Positions 32,651 through 41,197 are shown, numbered from the stretch's first letter. The stretch is 64,000 nucleotides of DNA from Streptomyces sp. PTY087I2 (GCF_001687325.1 NZ_LZRD01000013.1:1-64000); one strand, 5' to 3'. Notes: generated by a model from the letters alone, not told the origin. Program-made: numbers and translations.

Positions 32651-33963
32651 CAGCGGAGGAACCCTTCGTAATTGCGCTGCTGGAGCTGACTCTCGATCTG
32701 CTTCACGGTCTCCAGACCCACACCCACGATGATGAGGATGCTCGTCCCGCCGAACGGGAAGTTCTGGTTCGCACCGCCGAAGCCTGCCAACGCCATCGTC
32801 GGCACAAGAGCGATCAGGCCCAGGTACAGCGATCCCGGCCAAGTGATCCTGTTGAGCACGTAGCTCAGATACTCGGCAGTAGGTCGGCCTGCCCGGATAC
32901 CCGGGATGAAGCCACCATACTTCTTCATGTTGTCGGCGACTTCGTCGGGGTTGAACGAGATGGCCACATAGAAGAAGGCGAAGAACACGATGAGTACGAA
33001 GTACGTCGCGATGTAGTACGGGTGCGTGCCCGTCACGAAGTTGTCCTGGATCCAGGTCGCCCAGCCCGCTTGGGAGTTGGAGAACTGGACGATCAACGCC
33101 GGGATGTAGAGCAGCGACGAGGCGAAGATGACCGGAATCACACCGGCCTGGTTCACCTTGAGCGGGATGTACGTGGACGTACCGCCGTAGGACCGGCGGC
33201 CGATCATGCGCTTCGCGTACTGCACCGGGATGCGGCGCTGGGCCTGCTCGACGAAGACGACGAGGCCGACCATCACGAAGCCGATGAGGATGACCGTGCC
33301 GAACTCGATCCAGCCGTCGGCCAGCTTGCCGCTCTCCTTGATGGCCCACAGGGCGCCGGGGAACGTGGCGGCGATCGAGATGAACATGAGGATCGACATG
33401 CCGTTGCCGATGCCGCGGTCGGTGATCAGCTCACCGAGCCACATGACGGCGGCCGTACCGGCGGTCATCGTGAGGACCATGATGATCGTGGTGAAGACCG
33501 ACTTGTCCGCGACGATCTGGTCGCCCACGGAGCAGTTCTGGAAGAGCGCACCGCTGCGGGCGGTGGCGACGAGGCCGGTGCCCTGGAGGACGGCCAGCGC
33601 GACCGTCAGATAACGCGTGTACTGCGTGATCTTCGCCGTGCCGGACTGCCCTTCCTTCTTCAGGGCTTCCAGGCGCGGGATCACGACGGTCAGCAGCTGG
33701 AGAATGATGCTGGCCGTGATGTACGGCATGATGCCGAGCGCGAAGATGGTGATCTGCAACAGGGCGCCACCGCTGAACATCTGCATCAGACCGAGGAGGC
33801 CACCCGAGTCGGCCTGGTCGATGCACTGCTGCACCTTCGCGTAGTCGACGCCGGGAGCCGGGATGTGCGCCCCGAGCCGGTAGATCACGATGATGCCGAG
33901 CGTGAAGAGCAGCTTCTTGCGCAGGTCGGGCGTCTTGAACGCTCGGGCGAACGCGGTGAACAC
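32650..33963 (-). CDS. secY: preprotein translocase subunit SecY
   Basis: A 437-residue membrane channel subunit with ten predicted helices. The first begins KKLLFTLGIIVIYRLGAHIPAPG and the plug follows (VQQCIDQADSGGLLGLMQMFSGGALLQ). The cytosolic loops around 250 (EQAQRRIPVQYAKRMIG) and 350 contact SecA and the ribosome. Translation starts at GTG behind AGGAGG. A terminator separates it from rplO, and a promoter-like pair lies 120 bases upstream, so it appears to be transcribed apart from the spc genes. Confidence 0.97.
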   Translation of the reverse strand: MFTAFARAFKTPDLRKKLLFTLGIIVIYRLGAHIPAPGVDYAKVQQCIDQADSGGLLGLMQMFSGGALLQITIFALGIMPYITASIILQLLTVVIPRLEALKKEGQSGTAKITQYTRYLTVALAVLQGTGLVATARSGALFQNCSVGDQIVADKSVFTTIIMVLTMTAGTAAVMWLGELITDRGIGNGMSILMFISIAATFPGALWAIKESGKLADGWIEFGTVILIGFVMVGLVVFVEQAQRRIPVQYAKRMIGRRSYGGTSTYIPLKVNQAGVIPVIFASSLLYIPALIVQFSNSQAGWATWIQDNFVTGTHPYYIATYFVLIVFFAFFYVAISFNPDEVADNMKKYGGFIPGIRAGRPTAEYLSYVLNRITWPGSLYLGLIALVPTMALAGFGGANQNFPFGGTSILIIVGVGLETVKQIESQLQQRNYEGFLR

Positions 33964-34081
33964 GGTGCCTCCTGCGACCCCCGCGCTATGCGTCAGAGGC
34001 GACGGGTCTGGATGGGACTGGATGGGATCGGATACAAGGCAGCCCTACATCGTAAGGAGGCCACAAAAGATGAACGGCGCT

Positions 34082-34110
34082 ACCCTACCCGGCCCGGGAC
34101 TGAGCAGGAA
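34082..34110 (-). promoter_or_regulatory. candidate secY promoter
   Basis: On the minus strand TTCCTG (34110-34105) and TAGGGT (34087-34082) are 17 bases apart. The predicted start is near 34075, about 110 bases upstream of secY. The -10 is good and the -35 moderate. Confidence 0.55.
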
Positions 34111-34297
34111 ACACGCGCCGCACACCCGTGCGCGGACCGCCTCCCGGCCCGTGCCGCGAAAGACCGGCCAAGCCACACCATTTGGGACGTGAACGCCCCT
34201 CCGCTCCCCCACCGCCGGTGCGGTGGACACTCGTTCAACCTTTCCCGAGCCTTTACGGTTCCCGTATATCGCCCCGAAATGGTTCCGGGCACGAAAA

Positions 34298-34337
34298 AGC
34301 CCGGCCGGCCACCTCCGAAGAGGCAGCCGGCCGGGCT
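34298..34337 (-). terminator. rho-independent terminator behind rplO
   Basis: A stem of about 18 bp contains AGCCCGGCCGGC and closes with a CTC-TTCG-GAG tetraloop (minus-strand sense). It is followed by five T residues. It lies 17 bases after the rplO stop and is the clearest intrinsic terminator in the window. The stem has a short mismatch between the GC block and the loop helix. Confidence 0.9.
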
Positions 34338-34354
34338 CAGTTCTGTCCCGGGGC

Positions 34355-34810
34355 TCAGACGAGCTCGGTGACCGTACCGCCGGCGGCGGTGATCTTCTCC
34401 TTGGCGGAGCCGGAGACGGCGTCAACCGAAACCTGCAACGCGACGGAGATCTCGCCCTGTCCGAGGACCTTGACGAGGTGGTTGTTGCGCACGGCACCCT
34501 TGGCGACCAGGTCGGCCACCGTGACCTCTCCACCCTCGGGGTAGAGCGTCGCGAGCTTGTCCAGGTTCACGACCTGGTACTCCGTGCGGAACGGGTTCTT
34601 GAAGCCCTTGAGCTTCGGGAGACGCATGTGGAGGGGCATCTGGCCACCCTCGAAGCGCTCCGGAACCTGGTAACGGGCCTTCGTACCCTTGGTACCACGG
34701 CCTGCGGTCTTACCCTTGGACGCCTCACCACGACCCACACGGGTCTTGGCGGTCTTGGCGCCCGGGGCAGGCCGGAGGTTGTGGGCCTTCAGCGGGCTGT
34801 TCTCCGCCAT
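34355..34810 (-). CDS. rplO: 50S ribosomal protein L15
   Basis: A 151-residue L15. The start at 34810 gives MAENSPLKAHNLRPAPGAKTAKTRVGRGEASKGKTAGRGTKGTKAR, with the basic glycine-rich N terminus that runs into 23S rRNA. It is the last gene before the terminator that closes the S10-spc stretch. It begins 1 base after the rpmD stop. Confidence 0.98.
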   Translation of the reverse strand: MAENSPLKAHNLRPAPGAKTAKTRVGRGEASKGKTAGRGTKGTKARYQVPERFEGGQMPLHMRLPKLKGFKNPFRTEYQVVNLDKLATLYPEGGEVTVADLVAKGAVRNNHLVKVLGQGEISVALQVSVDAVSGSAKEKITAAGGTVTELV

Positions 34811-34811
34811 G

Positions 34812-34994
34812 TCAGTCAACCTCCTCAACCGTCACGAGGTGGCGGACGGTCTGCACCATGCCGCGGAACTCGGGGCGGTCCTCCTTGACAACCGAGTCGT
34901 TCAGGCGCTTGAGCCCGAGCGAACGCAGGGTGTCGCGGTGGTTCTGCTTGCTGCCGATGTACGACTTCGTCTGCGTGATCTTGAGGCGAGCCAT
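34812..34994 (-). CDS. rpmD: 50S ribosomal protein L30
   Basis: A 60-residue L30 (MARLKITQTKSYIGSKQNHRDTL at the start, VRHLVTVEEVD at the end). The ATG shares its A with the rpsE stop codon TAA, giving tight translational coupling. The length is normal, and longer in-frame starts inside rpsE are not needed. Confidence 0.97.
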   Translation of the reverse strand: MARLKITQTKSYIGSKQNHRDTLRSLGLKRLNDSVVKEDRPEFRGMVQTVRHLVTVEEVD

Positions 34995-35596
34995 TACGCA
35001 CCCGCTCCCGCACGCGCACGAAGCAGAGCCGCGGGGGCGACGTCCTCGAGGGGCAGACCGCGGCGGGCCGCGATCTCCTCGGGACGCTGCAAGCCCTTCA
35101 GGGCCTCCACGGTCGCGTGCACGATGTTGATCGCGTTGGACGAGCCAAGCGACTTCGACAGGATGTCGTGAACGCCGGCGCACTCGAGCACGGCACGCAC
35201 CGGGCCACCGGCGATAACACCGGTACCGGGGGAAGCCGGCTTGAGCAGGACGACGCCCGCTGCCTTCTCGCCCGTGATCGGGTGAGGGATGGTGCCCTGG
35301 ATGCGGGGGACCTTGAAGAAGTTCTTCTTGGCCTCTTCGACACCCTTGGCGATGGCCGCGGGAACTTCCTTGGCCTTGCCGTATCCGACACCGACCGTGC
35401 CGTCACCGTCGCCCACCACGACCAGCGCGGTAAAGCTGAAGCGACGACCACCCTTCACAACCTTGGCGACGCGGTTGATCGCGACGACGCGCTCGACGTA
35501 CGCGGTCTTCTCGGCGGCTGCGCCACCGTCACGGCCCTTCCGGTCCCGCCGCTCGCCGCCACCGGCACCGCTGCCGCGGCGCTGGGGTCCAGCCAT
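34994..35596 (-). CDS. rpsE: 30S ribosomal protein S5
   Basis: A 200-residue S5 of the decoding-site region. The double-stranded-RNA-binding part begins VERVVAINRVAKVVKGGRRFSFTALVVVGDGDGTVGVGYGKA, and GVVLLKPASPGTGVIAGGPVRAVLE follows. The first 28 residues are a Gly/Arg-rich extension. Spectinomycin-resistance positions lie in the VVKGGRR loop, which is wild type in appearance. Confidence 0.98.
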   Translation of the reverse strand: MAGPQRRGSGAGGGERRDRKGRDGGAAAEKTAYVERVVAINRVAKVVKGGRRFSFTALVVVGDGDGTVGVGYGKAKEVPAAIAKGVEEAKKNFFKVPRIQGTIPHPITGEKAAGVVLLKPASPGTGVIAGGPVRAVLECAGVHDILSKSLGSSNAINIVHATVEALKGLQRPEEIAARRGLPLEDVAPAALLRARAGAGA

Positions 35597-35643
35597 GGGA
35601 ATTACCTCTCTCTGTTACGTCCGCTGTGCGTAGGAACCGGGGC

Positions 35644-36027
35644 TTAGAACTTCAGCCCGGCTTCACGGGCGGCGTCAGCCAGAGCGGCAATCCGCCCGGC
35701 GTACTGGTTACCACCGCGGTCAAACACGACGGCCTCGACGCCTGCGGCCTTGGCACGCTCGGCGACCAGGGCGCCGACCTGCTTGGCCTGGGCGCTCTTG
35801 TCACCCTCGCCACCACGGATCGAGGTGTCCAGGGTCGACGCCGAGGCGAGCGTGTGGCCCGCGATGTCGTCGATGACCTGGGCCACGATGTGGCGGTTGG
35901 AACGCGTCACGACCAAGCGGGGACGCTCCGGCGAGCCGGAGATGTGCTTGCGGACGCGGATGTGGCGCCGCTTGCGGGCAGCGCGCTTGTACGCGTCGCC
36001 CTTGGCGATCTTCACACCGTATGCCAT
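35644..36027 (-). CDS. rplR: 50S ribosomal protein L18
   Basis: A 127-residue L18, which binds 5S rRNA. RKRRHIRVRKHISGSPERPRLVVTRSNRHIVAQVIDD and FDRGGNQYAGRIAALADAAREAGLKF are family hallmarks. It begins 2 bases after the rplF stop codon. Confidence 0.98.
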   Translation of the reverse strand: MAYGVKIAKGDAYKRAARKRRHIRVRKHISGSPERPRLVVTRSNRHIVAQVIDDIAGHTLASASTLDTSIRGGEGDKSAQAKQVGALVAERAKAAGVEAVVFDRGGNQYAGRIAALADAAREAGLKF

Positions 36028-36029
36028 GG

Positions 36030-36569
36030 CTACTTACCAGCCTTTCCGACCTTGCGGCGGATGACCTCGCCCGCGTACTTGACGCCCTTGGCCTTGTACG
36101 GGTCGGGCTTCCGCAGCTTGCGGATGTTGGCGGCCACCTCGCCGACCTTCTGCTTGTCGATGCCCTCGACGCTGAGCTTCGTGGGCGACTCGACCTTGAA
36201 GGTGATGCCTTCCGGCGCCTCGATGAGGATCGGGTGGCTGTAGCCCAGGGCGAACTCCAGGTTGGAGCCCTTCGCCTGGACGCGGTAACCGACACCGCTG
36301 ATCTCGAGCGCCTTGGAGTAACCCGCGGTCACGCCGGTGATCATGTTCGCCACCAGCGTGCGGGACAGGCCGTGGAGGGCCTTGTTCTGACGCTCGTCGT
36401 TCGGGCGGGTGACGTTGAGAACGCCGTCCTCACCCTTGGAGACCTCGATCGGCGCGGCGACGGTGTGCGTGAGGGAACCCTTGGGGCCCTTCACCGCGAC
36501 CGTACGGCCATCGATGGTGACGTCCACACCGGCGGGAACCTGGATGGGGAGCTTGCCGATTCGCGACAT
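36030..36569 (-). CDS. rplF: 50S ribosomal protein L6
   Basis: A 179-residue L6 near the factor-binding site. It starts MSRIGKLPIQVPAGVDVTIDG and contains GVGYRVQAKGSNLEFALGYSHPI. The C terminus is RKPDPYKAKGVKYAGEVIRRKVGKAGK. It is the normal length and is 21 bases behind rpsH. Confidence 0.98.
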   Translation of the reverse strand: MSRIGKLPIQVPAGVDVTIDGRTVAVKGPKGSLTHTVAAPIEVSKGEDGVLNVTRPNDERQNKALHGLSRTLVANMITGVTAGYSKALEISGVGYRVQAKGSNLEFALGYSHPILIEAPEGITFKVESPTKLSVEGIDKQKVGEVAANIRKLRKPDPYKAKGVKYAGEVIRRKVGKAGK

Positions 36570-36590
36570 GAGCTTTCCTTCCTTTCCCGA

Positions 36591-36989
36591 CTACCAGACG
36601 TAGGCGAGGACTTCCCCACCTACGCCCTTCTTGCCTGCCTGCTGGCCGGTCAGGAGACCGTGGGACGTGGAGATGATCGCCACGCCCAGGCCGCCGAGGA
36701 CCTTCGGCAGGTTGGTGGACTTTGCGTAAACACGCAGACCCGGCTTCGAGATGCGCTTGATGCCGGCGATCGAACGCTCGCGGTTCGGGCCGAACTTCAG
36801 CTCCAGGACGAGGTTCTTGCCGACCTCGGCGTCCTCGACCTTCCAGCCGGTGATGAAGCCCTCCTGCTGGAGGATCTCCGCGATGTGCGACTTGATCTTG
36901 CTGTGCGGCATCACGACGGAGTCGTGGTACGCCGAGTTCGCGTTACGCAGACGCGTGAGCATGTCTGCGATGGGATCAGTCATGGTCAT
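36591..36989 (-). CDS. rpsH: 30S ribosomal protein S8
   Basis: A 132-residue S8, a primary 16S rRNA-binding protein and, in E. coli, the translational repressor of the spc operon. DPIADMLTRLRNAN opens the protein and ISTSHGLLTGQQAGKKGVGGEVLAYVW closes it. The start at 36989 or the next ATG at 36983 are both possible. The 224-base gap upstream is unusual for this operon. Confidence 0.97.
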   Translation of the reverse strand: MTMTDPIADMLTRLRNANSAYHDSVVMPHSKIKSHIAEILQQEGFITGWKVEDAEVGKNLVLELKFGPNRERSIAGIKRISKPGLRVYAKSTNLPKVLGGLGVAIISTSHGLLTGQQAGKKGVGGEVLAYVW

Positions 36990-37213
36990 GAATTGGCCTT
37001 CGGCCTCTCTCGCCGGGGTTTCCTGTATGCGCCATCCCTCTCCCCACTCACTGGCGGGACGGGTGCGGTGCGGGGACCTACGGCGTAGTAAGTCGGTCTT
37101 GGGCGGCAGGCGCCCAACCCTTCAAGCCTACGGCATGAAAGGTGGGGCTCCTGCCGACCAGATGCTTACCGAGAGTCTCCGGGAACTTCCAACGCCCAGG
37201 GGGCGAAGGAGAG
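36990..37213. other. 224-base spacer between rpsZ and rpsH
   Basis: This is the longest gap inside the otherwise tight spc cluster. It is less GC-biased near 37110-37140 (CTTCAAGCCTACGGCATGAAA). No clear promoter, terminator or small gene was identified. Confidence 0.5.
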
Positions 37214-37399
37214 TTACCAGGAGCTCTTGGTCACGCCCGGCAGCTCGCCACGGTGAGCCATCTCACGAAGGCACACGCGGCACAGGCCGAACTTGCGGTA
37301 GACGGAGTGGGGCCGGCCGCAGCGCTGGCAGCGGGTGTACCCGCGGACGCCGAACTTCGGCTTACGGGCGGCCTTAGCGATCAGAGCCTTCTTCGCCAC
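37214..37399 (-). CDS. rpsZ: 30S ribosomal protein S14, zinc-binding type
   Basis: A 61-residue S14 of the short zinc class (type Z, also written rpsN1). Two CxxC pairs are present in YTRCQRCGRPH and GLCRVCLRE. Streptomyces usually carries a second, zinc-free S14 elsewhere that replaces it when zinc is short. It begins 2 bases after rplE. Confidence 0.97.
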   Translation of the reverse strand: MAKKALIAKAARKPKFGVRGYTRCQRCGRPHSVYRKFGLCRVCLREMAHRGELPGVTKSSW

Positions 37400-37401
37400 G
37401 G

Positions 37402-37959
37402 TCAGTTCTCCTTGAACGGGAAGCCGAGGTGACGAAGCAGGGCACGACCCTCGTCGTCGTTGGTCGCCGTGGTGACCACGGTGATGTCCATGCCCCGGAC
37501 CCGGTCGATCTTGTCCTGGTCGATCTCGTGGAACATGACCTGCTCCGTGAGACCGAAGGTGTAGTTGCCACGGCCGTCGAACTGCTTCGGCGACAGGCCA
37601 CGGAAGTCACGGATACGCGGCAGCGCGAGCGACAGCGTACGGTCCAGGAACTCCCACATCCGGTCACCGCGGAGGGTGACGTGGCAGCCGATCGGCTGGC
37701 CCTCGCGCAGCTTGAACTGCGCGATGGACTTGCGGGCCTTCGTGACGGCCGGCTTCTGGCCGGTGATCGTGGTGAGGTCGCGGACGGCCCCGTCGATCAG
37801 CTTGGAGTCGCGGGCGGCGTCGCCCACACCCATGTTGACCACGATCTTGACCAGACCGGGAACCTGCATGACGTTCTCGTACGAGAACTCCTCACGCAGC
37901 TTGCCGGCGATTTCCTCGCGGTAGCGCGTCTTGAGACGCGGCGCAGTGGTGGCAGTCAT
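37402..37959 (-). CDS. rplE: 50S ribosomal protein L5
   Basis: A 185-residue L5, which binds 5S rRNA and contacts P-site tRNA. LVKIVVNMGVGDAARDSKLIDGAVRDL, KPAVTKARKSIAQFKLREGQPIGCHVTLRGDRMWEF and RGMDITVVTTATNDDEGRALL are all conserved. The start overlaps the rplX stop by one base. Confidence 0.98.
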   Translation of the reverse strand: MTATTAPRLKTRYREEIAGKLREEFSYENVMQVPGLVKIVVNMGVGDAARDSKLIDGAVRDLTTITGQKPAVTKARKSIAQFKLREGQPIGCHVTLRGDRMWEFLDRTLSLALPRIRDFRGLSPKQFDGRGNYTFGLTEQVMFHEIDQDKIDRVRGMDITVVTTATNDDEGRALLRHLGFPFKEN

Positions 37960-38282
37960 CAGATGTCCTCACCGGTCCGCTTGGCAACGCGGATCTTGTT
38001 GCCCTCGTCGTCAAAGCGGTAGCCGACGCGGGTGACAACCTTGTTGCCGTCCTTCTCCACAACAAGCTGAACGTTGCTGACGTGGATCGGGGCCTCGGTG
38101 GTCACAATGCCACCCGTCTGCGAACCGCGAGCCGTCTGACCGGCCTTGGTGTGCTTCTTGACCCGGTTGACACCCTCGACGAGGACGCGGTCCTGAGCGG
38201 GGTAGGCCACGATGACCTTGCCCTGCTTGCCCTTGTCCTTACCGGTGATGACCTGGACCAGGTCGCCCTTCTTGATCTTCAT
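37959..38282 (-). CDS. rplX: 50S ribosomal protein L24
   Basis: A 107-residue L24, an assembly initiator. KIKKGDLVQVITGKDKGKQGKVI is its KOW motif and GVNRVKKHTK follows. It begins 2 bases after rplN, and its stop overlaps the rplE start. Confidence 0.98.
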   Translation of the reverse strand: MKIKKGDLVQVITGKDKGKQGKVIVAYPAQDRVLVEGVNRVKKHTKAGQTARGSQTGGIVTTEAPIHVSNVQLVVEKDGNKVVTRVGYRFDDEGNKIRVAKRTGEDI

Positions 38283-38284
38283 GC

Positions 38285-38653
38285 TTACAGCACCTCCGGC
38301 GCGAGCGAGATGATCTTCATGAACTTCTTCTCGCGCAGCTCCCGGCCCACGGGGCCGAAGATGCGGGTGCCGCGGGGGTCGCCGTCGTTCTTCAGAATGA
38401 CGGCGGCGTTCTCGTCGAAGCGGATGTACGAGCCATCCTGACGACGACGCTCCTTGACGGTGCGAACGATGACGGCCTTGACGACGTCACCCTTCTTCAC
38501 GTTGCCACCGGGGATCGCGTCCTTGACGGTGGCGACGATGACGTCACCGATACCCGCGTAGCGGCGACCCGAGCCACCGAGAACACGAATGGTGAGAATT
38601 TCCTTCGCACCCGTGTTGTCGGCGACGCGCAGTCGCGACTCCTGCTGGATCAC
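38285..38653 (-). CDS. rplN: 50S ribosomal protein L14
   Basis: A 122-residue L14 at the subunit interface. The GTG at 38653 with GGAGA upstream gives VIQQESRLRVADNTGAKEIL, the normal N terminus and length. It ends FMKIISLAPEVL. A 108-base gap separates it from rpsQ, the boundary between S10-type and spc-type genes. Confidence 0.98.
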   Translation of the reverse strand: MIQQESRLRVADNTGAKEILTIRVLGGSGRRYAGIGDVIVATVKDAIPGGNVKKGDVVKAVIVRTVKERRRQDGSYIRFDENAAVILKNDGDPRGTRIFGPVGRELREKKFMKIISLAPEVL

Positions 38654-38761
38654 GTCTATCTCCTGATCGTCTGCCGGTTCCCGGTGGGGAGCCACGTAAG
38701 CGACTTACGCGGCTCCCTCACCGAGCCTGGCGGAACTGACCTGAGGGAAACCCCTCAGGAA

Positions 38762-39046
38762 TTACTTGGCCTTCTCGAGGATCTCGACGATGCGCCAGCG
38801 CTTCGAGGCGGACAGCGGACGCGTCTCCATGATGAGGACGCGGTCGCCGACGCCGGCGGAGTTCTGCTCGTCGTGGGCCTTGAGCTTGTTCGTACGGCGG
38901 ATGACCTTGCCGTACAGCGCGTGCTTGACGCGGTCCTCGACAGCGACGACGACGGTCTTGTCCATCTTGTCGCTGACGACCAGACCCTCACGGGTCTTGC
39001 GGAAACCGCGGTCGGTGTTGGTCTCAGTCACAGTCTTCTCGCTCAT
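38762..39046 (-). CDS. rpsQ: 30S ribosomal protein S17
   Basis: A 94-residue S17 with an OB fold. GLVVSDKMDKTVVVAVEDRVKHALYGK and GDRVLIMETRPLSASKRWRIVEI are characteristic. A 13-residue N-terminal extension precedes the core. The start overlaps the rpmC stop by one base. It ends the S10 group. Confidence 0.98.
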   Translation of the reverse strand: MSEKTVTETNTDRGFRKTREGLVVSDKMDKTVVVAVEDRVKHALYGKVIRRTNKLKAHDEQNSAGVGDRVLIMETRPLSASKRWRIVEILEKAK

Positions 39047-39270
39047 CAGGCGCTCTCCACCGTCTCGATGCCCAGCTCGCGCTCACGCATCAGGGTGTAG
39101 ATCCGGGCGATGTCCTTACGGACGGACTTGAGCCGGCCGTGGTTCTCGAGCTGGCCCGTCGCCGCCTGGAAGCGGAGGTTGAACAGCTCTTCCTTGGCTT
39201 CGCGGAGCTTGTTGAGGAGCTCCTCGTCGCCCAGCTCGCGCAGCTCGGACGCCTTGGTACCGGCCGACAT
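39046..39270 (-). CDS. rpmC: 50S ribosomal protein L29
   Basis: A 74-residue L29 at the tunnel exit, near the SRP and trigger-factor docking site. LRELGDEELLNKLREAKEELFNLRFQAATGQLENHGRLKSVRKDIARIYTLMRERELG is the family helix pair. The ATG at 39270 overlaps the rplP stop (TGATG). An in-frame GTG three bases earlier is less likely. Confidence 0.97.
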   Translation of the reverse strand: MSAGTKASELRELGDEELLNKLREAKEELFNLRFQAATGQLENHGRLKSVRKDIARIYTLMRERELGIETVESA

Positions 39271-39689
39271 CACGACTCACCTGCCTCGCGCCGAACGATC
39301 CGGCACTTCATCGGAAGCTTGTGAGCAGCGCGGGTGAGCGCCTCACGAGCAATCTTCTCGTTCGGGTAGGACAGCTCGAACATCACCCGACCGGGCTTGA
39401 CGTTCGCGATCCACCACTCGGGAGAACCCTTACCGGAACCCATGCGGGTCTCGGCCGGCTTCTTCGTCAGGGGACGGTCCGGGTAGATGTTGATCCAGAC
39501 CTTGCCGCCACGCTTGATGTGACGGGTCATCGCGATACGAGCGGACTCGATCTGACGGTTCGTCACGTACGCCGGGGTCAGCGCCTGGATGCCGTACTCG
39601 CCGAACGCAACCTGCGTGCCACCCTTGGACATACCGCTGCGCTTCGGGTGGTGCTGCTTGCGGTGCTTGACCCTACGGGGGATCAGCAT
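39270..39689 (-). CDS. rplP: 50S ribosomal protein L16
   Basis: A 139-residue L16, which organises the A-site tRNA elbow. MLIPRRVKHRKQHHPKRSGMSKGGTQVAFGEYGIQAL opens it, and MGSGKGSPEWWIANVKPGRVMFEL is conserved. It follows rpsC by 5 bases. Confidence 0.98.
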   Translation of the reverse strand: MLIPRRVKHRKQHHPKRSGMSKGGTQVAFGEYGIQALTPAYVTNRQIESARIAMTRHIKRGGKVWINIYPDRPLTKKPAETRMGSGKGSPEWWIANVKPGRVMFELSYPNEKIAREALTRAAHKLPMKCRIVRREAGES

Positions 39690-39694
39690 TTCGG

Positions 39695-40525
39695 TCAGGC
39701 CTCCGTTCCGGTGCTCTCAGCAGCCGGAGCAGCGGCGGCGTCGGCCTTGGGGGCCTCGGCTGCCGGCGACTGCTGCGGCTTACGGCCGCGACCGCCACGC
39801 TCGCCACCACGGCCACCGCGGCCGGCCGGGCGGTCAGCGCCGCCACGAGCCGGACGGTTGCCGGCGCGGGCCGCGGCGTTCTCGGCGCGAACCTCGGCGA
39901 TGTTCTTGACGTCGCCCTTGTAGATCCAGACCTTCACGCCGATGCGGCCGAAGGTCGTCTTGGCCTCGAAGAAGCCGTAGTCGACGTTCGCGCGGAGCGT
40001 GTGCAGGGGCACACGGCCCTCGCGGTAGAACTCCGAGCGGGACATCTCGGCGCCGCCGAGGCGACCGCCGCACTGGATCTTGATGCCCTTGGCGCCGGCC
40101 TTCATCGAGGACTGCATGCTCTTGCGCATGGCCCGACGGAAGGAGACGCGGGAGGAGAGCTGCTCGGCGACGGCCTGGGCCACCAGCTGAGCGTCCACCT
40201 CGGGGTTCTTGACCTCGAGGATGTTCAGCTGGACCTGCTTGCCGGTCAGCTTCTCCAGCTCGCCGCGGATGCGGTCGGCCTCGGCGCCGCGGCGACCGAT
40301 GACGATGCCCGGGCGGGCGGTGTGGATGTCAACGCGGACGCGGTCGCGGGTGCGCTCGATCTCGACCTTCGAGATGCCGGCCCGCTCCATGCCCTTCGTC
40401 ATCATGCGACGAATGGCGACGTCTTCCTTGACGTAGTCCTTGTACAGCTTGTCGGCGTACCAGCGGGACTTGAAGTCCGTGGTGATGCCGAGCCGGAACC
40501 CGTGCGGGTTTACCTTCTGGCCCAT
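39695..40525 (-). CDS. rpsC: 30S ribosomal protein S3
   Basis: A 276-residue S3 at the mRNA entry channel. The KH domain contains GIVIGRRGAEADRIRGELEKLTGKQV, and GRLGGAEMSRSEFYREGRVPLHTLRANVDYGF is in the C-terminal domain. The last 60 residues are a Gly/Arg/Pro/Ala-rich extension (RPARGGADRPAGRGGRGGE) typical of Streptomyces. The start overlaps the rplV stop. Confidence 0.98.
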   Translation of the reverse strand: MGQKVNPHGFRLGITTDFKSRWYADKLYKDYVKEDVAIRRMMTKGMERAGISKVEIERTRDRVRVDIHTARPGIVIGRRGAEADRIRGELEKLTGKQVQLNILEVKNPEVDAQLVAQAVAEQLSSRVSFRRAMRKSMQSSMKAGAKGIKIQCGGRLGGAEMSRSEFYREGRVPLHTLRANVDYGFFEAKTTFGRIGVKVWIYKGDVKNIAEVRAENAAARAGNRPARGGADRPAGRGGRGGERGGRGRKPQQSPAAEAPKADAAAAPAAESTGTEA

Positions 40526-40872
40526 TACCGGGTTCCTTCCTTGCTGCTGACGACCACGGTGATGTGGCTGGTCCGCTTACGGATCCGGTAGGCACGGCCC
40601 TGAGCACGCGGACGGAACCGCTTCAGGGTCGGACCCTCGTCCACGTACGCCTCGCTGATGACCAGCGAAGAGGCGTCGGTGTGGTCGTAGTTGTGTGCGG
40701 CGTTGGCGATGGCGCTGTCCAGCACCTTGCCAACCGGCACGCTCGCGGCCTGCGGGGCGAAACGCAGGACCGCCTGAGCCTCCGTGGCATCCATGCCACG
40801 GATGAGGTCCACCACGCGGCGGGCCTTCATGGGCGTGACGCGGATGTACCGCGCCTGGGCCCTGGCTTCCAT
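40525..40872 (-). CDS. rplV: 50S ribosomal protein L22
   Basis: A 115-residue L22 whose loop lines the exit tunnel. The ATG at 40872 with AAGGGA upstream gives MEARAQARYIRVTPMKARRVVDLIRG. An upstream in-frame start at 40908 is poorly supported. VDEGPTLKRFRPRAQGRAYRIRKRTSHITVVV is the tunnel-wall segment. Confidence 0.97.
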   Translation of the reverse strand: MEARAQARYIRVTPMKARRVVDLIRGMDATEAQAVLRFAPQAASVPVGKVLDSAIANAAHNYDHTDASSLVISEAYVDEGPTLKRFRPRAQGRAYRIRKRTSHITVVVSSKEGTR

Positions 40873-40915
40873 GGTTGTCCCTTCGGTGTAAGTCATAGTC
40901 GTTTCCACCCCGCGC

Positions 40916-41197
40916 TTAGCGGCGCTTCGACTTCCGGTCGTCCTTGACGTGGCCGCGGAAGGTGCGAGTCGGCGAGAACTCGCCGAGCTTGTGGCCGACC
41001 ATCGACTCGGTGACGAACACCGGGACGTGGATCTTGCCGTTGTGCACCGCGATGGTGTGACCCAGCATGGCCGGGACGATCATCGAGCGACGGGACCAGG
41101 TCTTGATGACGTTCTTGGTGCCTGCCTCGTTCTGTACGTCCACCTTCTTGAGGAGGTGTCCGTCGACGAAGGGCCCCTTCTTGAGACTGCGCGGCAT
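40916..41197 (-). CDS. rpsS: 30S ribosomal protein S19
   Basis: A 93-residue S19 of the 30S head. It reads MPRSLKKGPFVDGHLLKKV at the start and contains TWSRRSMIVPAMLGHTIAVHNGK and MVGHKLGEFSPTRTFRGH. It begins 12 bases after rplB. Confidence 0.98.
   Translation of the reverse strand: MPRSLKKGPFVDGHLLKKVDVQNEAGTKNVIKTWSRRSMIVPAMLGHTIAVHNGKIHVPVFVTESMVGHKLGEFSPTRTFRGHVKDDRKSKRR

Larger units (their letters stand above)
33964..34354. other. 391-base gene-free region between rplO and secY
   Basis: From rplO outward it holds the UUCG terminator (34298-34337), then the secY promoter candidate (34082-34110) and a leader of about 110 bases with direct repeats GGATGGGA near 34011-34028. No gene is present. 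Confidence 0.8.
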
